Assembly (NCBI GenBank): GCA_035295665.1
Contig: DATGIQ010000415.1
Span: 1-5,034, forward strand
From: DATGIQ01 sp035295665
GTDB lineage: Bacteria; Planctomycetota; Planctomycetia; Gemmatales; Gemmataceae
Direction of reading: 5' to 3'
DNA: 5,034 bases
Positions 1-5,034 of this stretch are shown here, in pieces; position 1 is the first letter of the stretch; every line of letters begins with the position of its first letter. The notes below the pieces were generated by a model that saw nothing but the letters and a program-made list of their open reading frames with translations, was not told the DNA's origin and searched no databases. Made by a program: the position numbers and the translations under genes.

Positions 1-2
1 CG

Positions 3-101
3 GGCATCAAGGTCAGTGACGAACAGATGGCAACACTGAAATTGAAGCCCGCTGATTTTCATGGCGATTGGAACTATGTCATTACTCCCCGCAAACACTA
101 G
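3..101 (+). CDS. ISAzo13-like transposase, C-terminal end (partial)
   Basis: Only the last 32 codons and the TAG stop are inside the window; the rest lies beyond the left edge. The frame reads from GIKVSDEQMATLKLK to the end FHGDWNYVITPRKH. The ending 'DFHGxWNYxIxPR' is, as I remember the family, the typical C-terminus of ISAzo13-family transposases, also annotated as Rhodopirellula transposase DDE domain. These enzymes cut and rejoin the ends of their own element. The catalytic DDE residues are not visible, so activity cannot be judged. The gene points toward the disrupted minus-strand gene starting at 214 and ends about 30 bases before the proposed IS end. The family call rests on a short motif but a distinctive one. 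Confidence 0.72.
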   Translation, partial: GIKVSDEQMATLKLKPADFHGDWNYVITPRKH

Positions 102-107
102 AAATCG

Positions 108-131
108 ACGAAGTTATTTTTTCGCGGGCCC
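108..131. mobile_element. Probable right terminus of the ISAzo13-like element
   Basis: After the transposase stop there is a short stretch, AAGTTATTTTTTCGCGGGCC and flanks, with a T-run followed by GC-rich bases. An A/T run next to a GGGCCC-like tip is what I would expect of a terminal inverted repeat. Immediately beyond it, the minus-strand reading frame that starts at 214 meets its stop codon (131-133), which fits an insertion boundary here. The opposite end of the element is outside the window, so the inverted repeat and any target duplication cannot be tested. The exact boundary may be off by several bases. Confidence 0.5.
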
Positions 132-214
132 TAAGCAATGAGCAGGATAGGCAGCATTAAAATGACCAGGAAAGAAAGCTGATTCCAGGAGCGGCAGGCG
201 CGGCGTTGATCCAT
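131..214 (-). pseudogene. 5' stub of a membrane or secreted protein gene, cut by the IS
   Basis: An ATG at 214 opens a 27-residue frame: a basic, polar start (MDQRRACRSWNQ) followed by a strongly hydrophobic run (LSFLVILMLPILLIA) and a TAG stop at 131-133. The start is preceded by AGGA with a 5-base spacer (220-223) and lies 35 bases after the cytochrome b gene, on the same strand, so it looks like the next gene of an operon. The hydrophobic segment is about 15 residues, too short for a full transmembrane helix, and it ends exactly at the proposed IS end. I infer that a longer protein with an N-terminal anchor or signal segment lost its body to the insertion. The lost function is unknown; an electron-transfer partner of the cytochrome b is a guess from position. 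The alternative is a genuine 27-residue membrane peptide. Confidence 0.55.
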
Positions 215-219
215 ATCAT

Positions 220-223
220 TCCT
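220..223 (-). promoter_or_regulatory. Ribosome binding site of the truncated gene
   Basis: On the minus strand AGGA stands 5 bases before the ATG at 214. It decides in favour of this start over the overlapping ATG at 219, which has no spacing to the AGGA and opens a different 20-residue frame. Its presence supports the idea that the 27-codon stub is the beginning of a real gene. Confidence 0.5.
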
Positions 224-249
224 AACCGTGCGAGGAGCGTGTCCGAATC

Positions 250-1029
250 TCAGTAGAAGAAGGCCATCACGGCGTGCGCTGCTCCCAGGAGCAACAGCGT
301 CAACGTCAGGGGGATGTGGACCCGCAGCGTTAGGAAATGACCCGTTGCAATAATTCGTGCCGCTCTCCTCCCCTTTCCTTCTCGCGCAGCCTTCGTCAAT
401 ACAAGGAGCTGGCCAAAGAGAAGGCCGGTAAGGCCGCTGCCGATGATCACCCAGAGAACGACCAGCAGAATCGAGGTCAGCGGGCCACCCATGCGAAACC
501 GTCCATGAAACTGGAGGACCAGCCAACTCAGCAGACCAGAGTAGATGTGCCCTGTCTCCCAGACGGAAGAGCGCACGATCGGCCAATGCCTGCAGCGTGA
601 GATGCGGAGAAGCCTCTTCCGCACCGGCAGCAGTCCACAGAACAACGCCAGTCCGGTGCCGCCCAAACCGAACAGCAGTCCCGACCAATGGCTCTCGCCC
701 GGCGGCTGGGCCACGTACAGTGCAAAGAACACCAGCGTGAGCAAAACGAAGGCCGCCATCCACCCTTGGTGTGTGCCAGCCAAGAGCGTCCCGTTCCCGG
801 GCACCTGGGCGGCCTTGCGCGCGGGGGACATGACTTTTTTCGTGGGCGCAGCGGCCGTGGTCGGAGCCGTACTTCGCGGCAAGGCCGTCGGGCCCTGCGT
901 CGGGATCGGAACGCCATTACTCGGACGGACAAGCTTCTTACCGAGAACGGCGTTCCAACCCCGAACGGGCGCTCTGGGGTCGAACGGATCAAGCCAAAAC
1001 TCGGGCGTCATCTGGACCGGATCAATCAT
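250..1029 (-). CDS. Bis-heme cytochrome b-like integral membrane protein
   Basis: A 259-residue protein, probably carrying electrons across or along the cytoplasmic membrane. Residues 1-88 are soluble; within them about 42-78 is a Pro/Ala/Thr-rich linker. Five hydrophobic segments follow, near 89-107, 115-135, 159-177, 184-210 and 236-257. The third and fifth each carry a His-X13-His pair (H161/H175 and H238/H252), the spacing used in cytochrome b and ferric-reductase-type four-helix bundles to hold two stacked b hemes. Between them is the conserved-looking stretch FRMGGPLTSILLVVLWVIIG. Similar planctomycete and acidobacterial membrane proteins share an 'H..lGlL...lfHs.fr.GGpLt' pattern, from memory. 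The start at 1029 is the only reasonable one: an in-frame TAA lies 12 bases upstream, but there is no clear Shine-Dalgarno. The gene begins 33 bases after the RTX-like gene and is followed by the truncated gene at 214. No CxxCH or quinone-site motif was recognised, so donor and acceptor are unknown. Confidence 0.75.
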   Translation of the reverse strand: MIDPVQMTPEFWLDPFDPRAPVRGWNAVLGKKLVRPSNGVPIPTQGPTALPRSTAPTTAAAPTKKVMSPARKAAQVPGNGTLLAGTHQGWMAAFVLLTLVFFALYVAQPPGESHWSGLLFGLGGTGLALFCGLLPVRKRLLRISRCRHWPIVRSSVWETGHIYSGLLSWLVLQFHGRFRMGGPLTSILLVVLWVIIGSGLTGLLFGQLLVLTKAAREGKGRRAARIIATGHFLTLRVHIPLTLTLLLLGAAHAVMAFFY

Positions 1030-1062
1030 GATGACAAGGCGTTAGCCAGCCGACATCGTGGG

Positions 1063-2346
1063 TCACGCTGCGGACGCAGAGGAAGGATGGAGAGCCTGGT
1101 CAATTGCTTGGAGGGCTCTCCGGTTCTTGAAGAACAGGTACCAGAACGTGTAGTCGGCGTTGGTGATCTTCGTTCCGGTCTTGTCCGGATCCGTCTGTCC
1201 GTTGACCGATTGCGGCACGCCCAGCACCAGATCAGAATCGTGGAAATGATCAATCGAGGTGGTTTCCACGGTTCGGTTCGTGCGGAAAACATTTTGGCCA
1301 CGGTCGGAACCGGATAAGAAATCGGTCCCGGAGCCGGCAGTCAAATCGTTATAGGTCCCGCGGGCTTCGAGATAATTGGTGCCTGAGTGCCCCTTGATCA
1401 CGCTGATGCCAAAGCCGCCGATGATGGTATGCTGCACCGCGGCTCCGCCCAGCCCGCCATAGAATACGTCATTCACGTCGGTATTGTTGACGTAGCTGTT
1501 GTTTCCAGTGCCGCCGAAACTCGCAATCCAGGAGACCTTGGACTTCCGGAAGCTAAACATCTGCTGTCCGTCGGCGTCGTTGTACGTGATCGCCAACTTT
1601 GCCTCGGAACCGCTCCCGACTTGATTTACGGTCCAGTCGGCACTCTGGGACTTCGGCAACAGGTAAAGGATACCATTCCCGTTGACATCCTTTTGAAGGA
1701 CCACAGGAGAGCTGGTGTTGGCGCCGACGGTACCGAACGCACTCTGGAAGAACGTGACTACTTGCTCCTGGGGAGAGGCAGAAACTTTCGAGGTCGCGTT
1801 GACAATCAAATAGCCGCTGCCGGTGCCGCCGTCGATGGTGTTGGTCCCGAGAATGTCATAAATGGCGTTGCGGCCGGGCCCGGCAAGAATGGTGTCGCTG
1901 CCGCCGGGCTTACCACCGAAGATATTGTTGAAACCGGCTCCGCCGATGAACGTGGCCTGGCCACTATTTGCCGTTTCGTAAGTCGAGCCGTTGGGGTTGC
2001 TGCCGCCAATGAGAACGTCTTTGCCGGTCCCTCCTTGCAGATAGGTGACACCGTCACCGCCGCCCGCACGCTGAACGGAATTAATGGCCGTGTTGTTGGC
2101 AAAGACGTCGCTGCCATCGCCGCCCTGGAAATCGATGCGCTTGACGGCGGCGGCCTTGAAATCGTATGTCTTGCCCCCTTCGCTGTTCACCAGCACCTGC
2201 ACGGTCTTCGCATGCGGTTGCTGGACGATGATATTGTCTGCGTTGTTGTCGGCGTGGATGGTCAAGACCCCACCCGCGGACAGCGCCACCGAAGCAGACG
2301 GTGTGCAGCGCTCTTCCATAACTTCAATCAGTAGTTGAGCTTTCAT
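1063..2346 (-). CDS. RTX-like repeat protein with planctomycete N-terminal LEDR-type motif
   Basis: A 427-residue, Gly/Asn/Asp-rich protein, probably exported or on the cell surface. The start at 2346 is chosen because GGAGA stands 6 bases upstream; the open frame extends to an ATG at 2445, but those 33 extra residues look like translated leader. The N-terminus contains LLIEVMEERCTPSA, a variant of the 'LExLEDRxxPS' motif seen near the start of many large planctomycete surface proteins; there is no classical signal peptide. Hemolysin-type calcium-binding nonapeptides (GGxGxDxUx) follow: canonical at residues 75-83 and 105-113, degenerate at 135-175 with Asn often replacing Asp. A second degenerate block covers about 277-350. 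Between them is a non-repetitive region (about 181-275) with an EF-hand or dockerin-like DVNGNG at 220-225. These repeats normally bind calcium and form a parallel beta-roll. No enzymatic domain was recognised, so the specific role is unknown. It likely shares a transcript with the cytochrome b gene downstream. Confidence 0.8.
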   Translation of the reverse strand: MKAQLLIEVMEERCTPSASVALSAGGVLTIHADNNADNIIVQQPHAKTVQVLVNSEGGKTYDFKAAAVKRIDFQGGDGSDVFANNTAINSVQRAGGGDGVTYLQGGTGKDVLIGGSNPNGSTYETANSGQATFIGGAGFNNIFGGKPGGSDTILAGPGRNAIYDILGTNTIDGGTGSGYLIVNATSKVSASPQEQVVTFFQSAFGTVGANTSSPVVLQKDVNGNGILYLLPKSQSADWTVNQVGSGSEAKLAITYNDADGQQMFSFRKSKVSWIASFGGTGNNSYVNNTDVNDVFYGGLGGAAVQHTIIGGFGISVIKGHSGTNYLEARGTYNDLTAGSGTDFLSGSDRGQNVFRTNRTVETTSIDHFHDSDLVLGVPQSVNGQTDPDKTGTKITNADYTFWYLFFKNRRALQAIDQALHPSSASAA

Positions 2347-2352
2347 CAGGTT

Positions 2353-2357
2353 TCTCC
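2353..2357 (-). promoter_or_regulatory. Ribosome binding site fixing the RTX-like start
   Basis: GGAGA on the minus strand, 6 bases before the ATG at 2346. The upstream in-frame ATG at 2445 has no comparable site, so this sequence decides the start and shortens the protein from 460 to 427 residues. The shorter start also puts the LEDR-type motif within the first 16 residues, where it usually sits. Confidence 0.65.
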
Positions 2358-2596
2358 AGGAAAGAGTAGATGGTGGTCCTCTTCGTGCCGTGGCATGAGA
2401 GAAGGAAGGTTTCAGCGGGGCGCACCGGCCCCGTAACCAGCCCATGGTGGTAGTTCACAGCTAGTTCCGGGTACGGACGGGATGCGCAACCTTACCGAGG
2501 AGGACATCGCGAACGATGACGTGCACCACCACGCGAGGATTGGAAAGTGACGGGAACCAGCCGGAAAAGGGAGTGAAGGAGGCGGCTAGTGTTTGA

Positions 2597-2624
2597 AACA
2601 TAGTTCGGCGGAGAAGCCTGTCAA
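2597..2624 (-). promoter_or_regulatory. Candidate sigma70-type promoter for the RTX-like/cytochrome b unit
   Basis: On the minus strand a perfect TTGACA (2619-2624) is followed after 16 bases by TATGTT (2597-2602), four of six matches to TATAAT. It lies just after the peptidase stop and points toward the RTX-like gene, with a predicted start of transcription near 2590. A perfect -35 hexamer in the right place is suggestive, but planctomycete promoters are poorly defined and no experimental support is visible. Confidence 0.4.
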
Positions 2625-2641
2625 ATCACTATCCAGGAGCG

Positions 2642-5034
2642 TTATTTCTTGGGAAACGGTGGTACCGGCGGCAAGGTCTTCTCGTGCTTCTGGAGCTCTT
2701 CCAGGATGACTGCGATCGCGCGGTCCAATTGTTCGTCGGTTCCCGCAAATTCCTTGGCGGGATCGTTGTCTACGACAACGTCCGGATCGACGCCGTGCCC
2801 TTCAATAATCCACTTCTTCCCCTCCAGATCGTACGGCGCGAATTCAGGCTTGTTGAGCACCCCTCCGTCCACAAGCGGCAAACTCTCCCGAATGCCGACC
2901 ACGCCCCCCCAGCTGCGTTTGCCGATCAGCTTGCCCATCTTGAGCTTTTGAAAACGGTAGGGAAACAAGTCGCCGTCGGAAGCCGAGAACTCATTGAGCA
3001 AACAGACCATCGGCCCGTGCATTACGCTATCGGGGTCGGGCCGCGGCACGCTGTTGCGGGCGACCTCGATCATCACCATCTCCCGCCGTAGCCTTTCAAT
3101 GAGCATCTGCGACACGAAGCCGCCACCGTTGCCACGCACATCGATGATCAAGGCCTTCTTATTCAATTGAGGGTAGAAATATTTGGCGAATTCGTTCAAT
3201 CCCTGCAATTGCATATCGGGCACGTGGAGATAGCCCACCTTGCCGCCGGTCGCGGCGCTCACTTTCTTGATATTGTCTTCGACCCACGTGTAATAATAGA
3301 GCTCGGCATCATCCGCGACCGGCGTCACGATCACTTCGCGGCTGCCCTTTTCCTGTGCGACCGCATTGAGCTTCAGGGTCACCTGCTTGCCGGCCGTGTT
3401 GACCAGCGCCTCATAGGGGTTGACGAGCTCATTGGCCGGCCGGCCGTCGATGGCCAGGATGTAATCGCCGACGTGCGCATGGACGCCCACTTCGGTCAAT
3501 GGTGCGCGCAGCGCTCGTTCCCAATTCTGACCGCGGAGGATCTTGGTAATCTGGTAATAGCCGGTCTTCTCGTCCCGGCGCAGCTCGGCGCCGAGCAGGC
3601 CGGTCGCCACCCGCGCCGGCTTCGGCAAATCGCCGCCACCGACATAGGTGTGCCCCGTGTTCAGCTCACCGATCATCTCGCCAATGATGTACGTCAGATC
3701 GGCCCGGTGATTGACATGGGCCAGGAGCGGCTCGTATTTGCGGCGCACGGCCAGCCAATCCACGCCGTGCAGATTCGGATCGTAGAAGAAATCGCGCATT
3801 TGCCGCCAGCATTCATGGAAAATCTGCCTCCACTCCTGGTGGCGATCCAGCTTCATCTCCAGGCCCGACAGATTTAGCGGCTCGGTGATGGCCACGGCGG
3901 CAGGACCGCGAGGCAGGTCGATGATCCCGTACGCGCCATCCTTGTGGACCAACATTTTTTTCTGGTCCGCCGAGATCTCAAAGCCATCCACCTGCCCCAG
4001 GGCCGTTTCCTTGCGACCGCCCAGGTCGTACATCTGCAAGAGGGGATGGGCGTCCTTGCTGCCTTTCCGGATGTAGTAAAGCCGGTCCGCCACCGAGGCC
4101 AGGTTGCGATAGTCGGACGGAGCAATCGGCAACACCACAATCCGGTCGTTGAGGCCAACGAGGTCGACTTTGAGAGAGGGCACCTCTTTTACAGCTCCGT
4201 CCTTGGCCTTTGGTGTGACCTGGCCAACCTCGTCGCTTTGGGGCTTGAACGGCGATTCGGTTTCCTTGGCCAGCGTCACCAGGTAAATGCGGCTCATGTC
4301 CTGGTAGATGTGGTTGAATTCGGTTCGGCCGAGCGTCGGGCTGAAATCGCGATCCGAGACAAAGAACAGGTATTTGCCATCGCTGCTAAAAACAGGTTCG
4401 GTGGACTCATACCAGCTATCGGTAACCTCGACGGTCTTCTCCTCCTCCAGCGCGTAGAGCAGCACCTTCGACATCCCTTGGACGCGGCCCTCCTGGTAAG
4501 CAATCCAACGGCTATCGGGCGACCAGGCGAAGTGGCGAATCTCCCATTCCTTGGACTTGGCGACTTGCTTGACAGCCTTGGTCTGCACATCGACATACTG
4601 CAAGCGCAGTTTCTTATCGGACCAAAGGATCTTCTGGCTGTCGGGCGACCAGCGGATCTCATATTTGTAAGTGTCGCCGCCGTGGGTCAGTTGAACAGGT
4701 GAGCCTTTCCCATCCTGGGCCAGGAGATAGATCTCATCCTCACCGCTCTGGTCGGAAAGGTAAGCAATGTGCTTCCCGTCGGGCGACCATTTCGCGTTGC
4801 GCTCATGAATGCCGCAAGAGGCCGTCAGGTTGCGTGTCGGCCCGGAGTGTGCCGGTACGGTGAAGATCTCGCCACGGGCGCCAAACAGAGCCCGTTTGCC
4901 GTCTGGTGCGATCTCATAATTCGAGATACTTTTGCTGAGACTGACGATCCTGCTCCGGCCGGCGACGCGGTCATCCAGAATGCGAATCGGCACTTTCTCG
5001 GCTTTTTCGGTTGCCAAATCGAAGCGGTACAGGT
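2642..5034 (-). CDS. Tricorn-like S41 peptidase (5' end outside window)
   Basis: A serine peptidase of the S41 tricorn type, which in archaea trims oligopeptides released by the proteasome. The frame is open to the right edge, so the visible 796 residues are the C-terminal part; a TTG at 5017 is not a credible start because coding sequence (LYRFD) continues before it. Typical homologues are about 1,050-1,100 residues, so roughly 300, mainly the first beta-propeller, are missing. Numbering from the edge: beta-propeller blades with WSPDG/WSPDS at about 82-86, 128-132 and 170-174 and SSDGKYLFF at 216-224; helical C1 domain about 393-468; PDZ domain about 477-557; catalytic C2 domain about 575-795. 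Key residues: His461 in NTGHTYVGGGD, the oxyanion-type DVRGNGGG at 631-638, nucleophile Ser685 in SASDGD, and Glu744 in EGHGVDPD. The residue before the catalytic His is Gly, where archaeal tricorn has Ser. It precedes the RTX-like gene on the same strand. Localisation cannot be read without the N-terminus. Confidence 0.92.
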   Translation of the reverse strand, partial: LYRFDLATEKAEKVPIRILDDRVAGRSRIVSLSKSISNYEIAPDGKRALFGARGEIFTVPAHSGPTRNLTASCGIHERNAKWSPDGKHIAYLSDQSGEDEIYLLAQDGKGSPVQLTHGGDTYKYEIRWSPDSQKILWSDKKLRLQYVDVQTKAVKQVAKSKEWEIRHFAWSPDSRWIAYQEGRVQGMSKVLLYALEEEKTVEVTDSWYESTEPVFSSDGKYLFFVSDRDFSPTLGRTEFNHIYQDMSRIYLVTLAKETESPFKPQSDEVGQVTPKAKDGAVKEVPSLKVDLVGLNDRIVVLPIAPSDYRNLASVADRLYYIRKGSKDAHPLLQMYDLGGRKETALGQVDGFEISADQKKMLVHKDGAYGIIDLPRGPAAVAITEPLNLSGLEMKLDRHQEWRQIFHECWRQMRDFFYDPNLHGVDWLAVRRKYEPLLAHVNHRADLTYIIGEMIGELNTGHTYVGGGDLPKPARVATGLLGAELRRDEKTGYYQITKILRGQNWERALRAPLTEVGVHAHVGDYILAIDGRPANELVNPYEALVNTAGKQVTLKLNAVAQEKGSREVIVTPVADDAELYYYTWVEDNIKKVSAATGGKVGYLHVPDMQLQGLNEFAKYFYPQLNKKALIIDVRGNGGGFVSQMLIERLRREMVMIEVARNSVPRPDPDSVMHGPMVCLLNEFSASDGDLFPYRFQKLKMGKLIGKRSWGGVVGIRESLPLVDGGVLNKPEFAPYDLEGKKWIIEGHGVDPDVVVDNDPAKEFAGTDEQLDRAIAVILEELQKHEKTLPPVPPFPKK

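Larger units (their letters stand above)
2347..2641. other. Intergenic region and leader between the peptidase and RTX-like genes
   Basis: This 295-base gap separates the stop of the tricorn-like gene from the RTX-like start. It holds a candidate promoter at 2597-2624 and the ribosome binding site at 2353-2357. An open frame in phase with the RTX-like gene runs back to 2445 but has arginine-rich, low-quality coding character. No convincing factor-independent terminator, tRNA or riboswitch was recognised. If the promoter is right, the leader is about 240 bases, which leaves room for post-transcriptional control that the sequence does not reveal by eye. Confidence 0.5.

Noticed and set aside
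215..763. Upstream part of the 210-codon minus-strand frame that ends at 131
   Set aside because: It overlaps the cytochrome b gene in another frame and has no recognisable features. Only the last 27 codons, after the ATG at 214, have a ribosome binding site and plausible membrane-protein character.
1387..2334. Open frame of 315 codons on the plus strand, opposite the RTX-like gene
   Set aside because: It mirrors the Gly/Asp/Asn-rich repeats of the minus-strand gene, which has the ribosome binding site, LEDR-type motif and recognisable calcium-binding nonapeptides. The plus-strand product has no recognisable domain.
2347..2445. Upstream ATG at 2445 as the start of the RTX-like protein
   Set aside because: It lacks a ribosome binding site, and the extra 33 residues are Arg/Pro/Ser-rich with no signal peptide. 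The start at 2346 has GGAGA at good spacing and places the N-terminal motif correctly.
2505..2518. Perfect small hairpin CATCG-CGAA-CGATG (UUCG loop on the minus strand)
   Set aside because: A 5-base stem without a T-run is too short for a terminator and is expected by chance in a region of this size.
5015..5017. TTG at 5017 as the start of the tricorn-like peptidase
   Set aside because: The frame stays open to the window edge with family-like residues (LYRFD) before it, and the first propeller of the family is missing, so the gene continues outside the window.
1..5034. CRISPR arrays, tRNA or rRNA genes, toxin-antitoxin or phage modules
   Set aside because: No direct-repeat/spacer pattern, cloverleaf or matching protein signature was seen on either strand.

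Overview
The window looks like chromosomal DNA of a Planctomycete or a close relative. Four things point there: a tricorn-type S41 peptidase, a secreted-protein-like ORF that opens with a variant of the N-terminal 'LEDR.xPS' motif common in planctomycete surface proteins, an ISAzo13-type ('Rhodopirellula transposase') C-terminus, and GC-rich, loosely spaced genes with irregular ribosome binding sites. The lineage is inferred from family knowledge, because no marker gene is present.

Layout from right to left, along the minus strand: (1) a large tricorn-like S41 peptidase whose 5' end runs off the right edge (2642-5034); (2) a 295-base gap with a candidate sigma70-like promoter and a long leader; (3) a 427-residue glycine/aspartate-rich protein with degenerate RTX-like calcium-binding repeats (1063-2346); (4) a 259-residue membrane protein with two His-X13-His pairs, the mark of a bis-heme b-type cytochrome membrane domain (250-1029); (5) a 27-codon stub that has a good ribosome binding site and breaks off inside a hydrophobic helix (131-214). 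On the plus strand, the left edge holds the last 32 residues of an ISAzo13-like transposase (3-101), followed by a probable IS terminus (about 108-131).

The simplest reading is a minus-strand transcription unit, RTX-like protein, then cytochrome b, then a third membrane or membrane-anchored protein. An insertion sequence seems to have landed about 28 codons into the third gene and cut it off. The cytochrome b domain has no visible electron-transfer partner in the window, and the truncated third gene is the natural candidate. The tricorn peptidase lies upstream on the same strand but probably has its own promoter. Nothing in the window is clearly a new defence or mobile system. The most interesting points are the cytochrome b cassette interrupted by the IS, its pairing with a repeat-rich surface-type protein, and a glycine where archaeal tricorn is recalled to carry its accessory catalytic serine.
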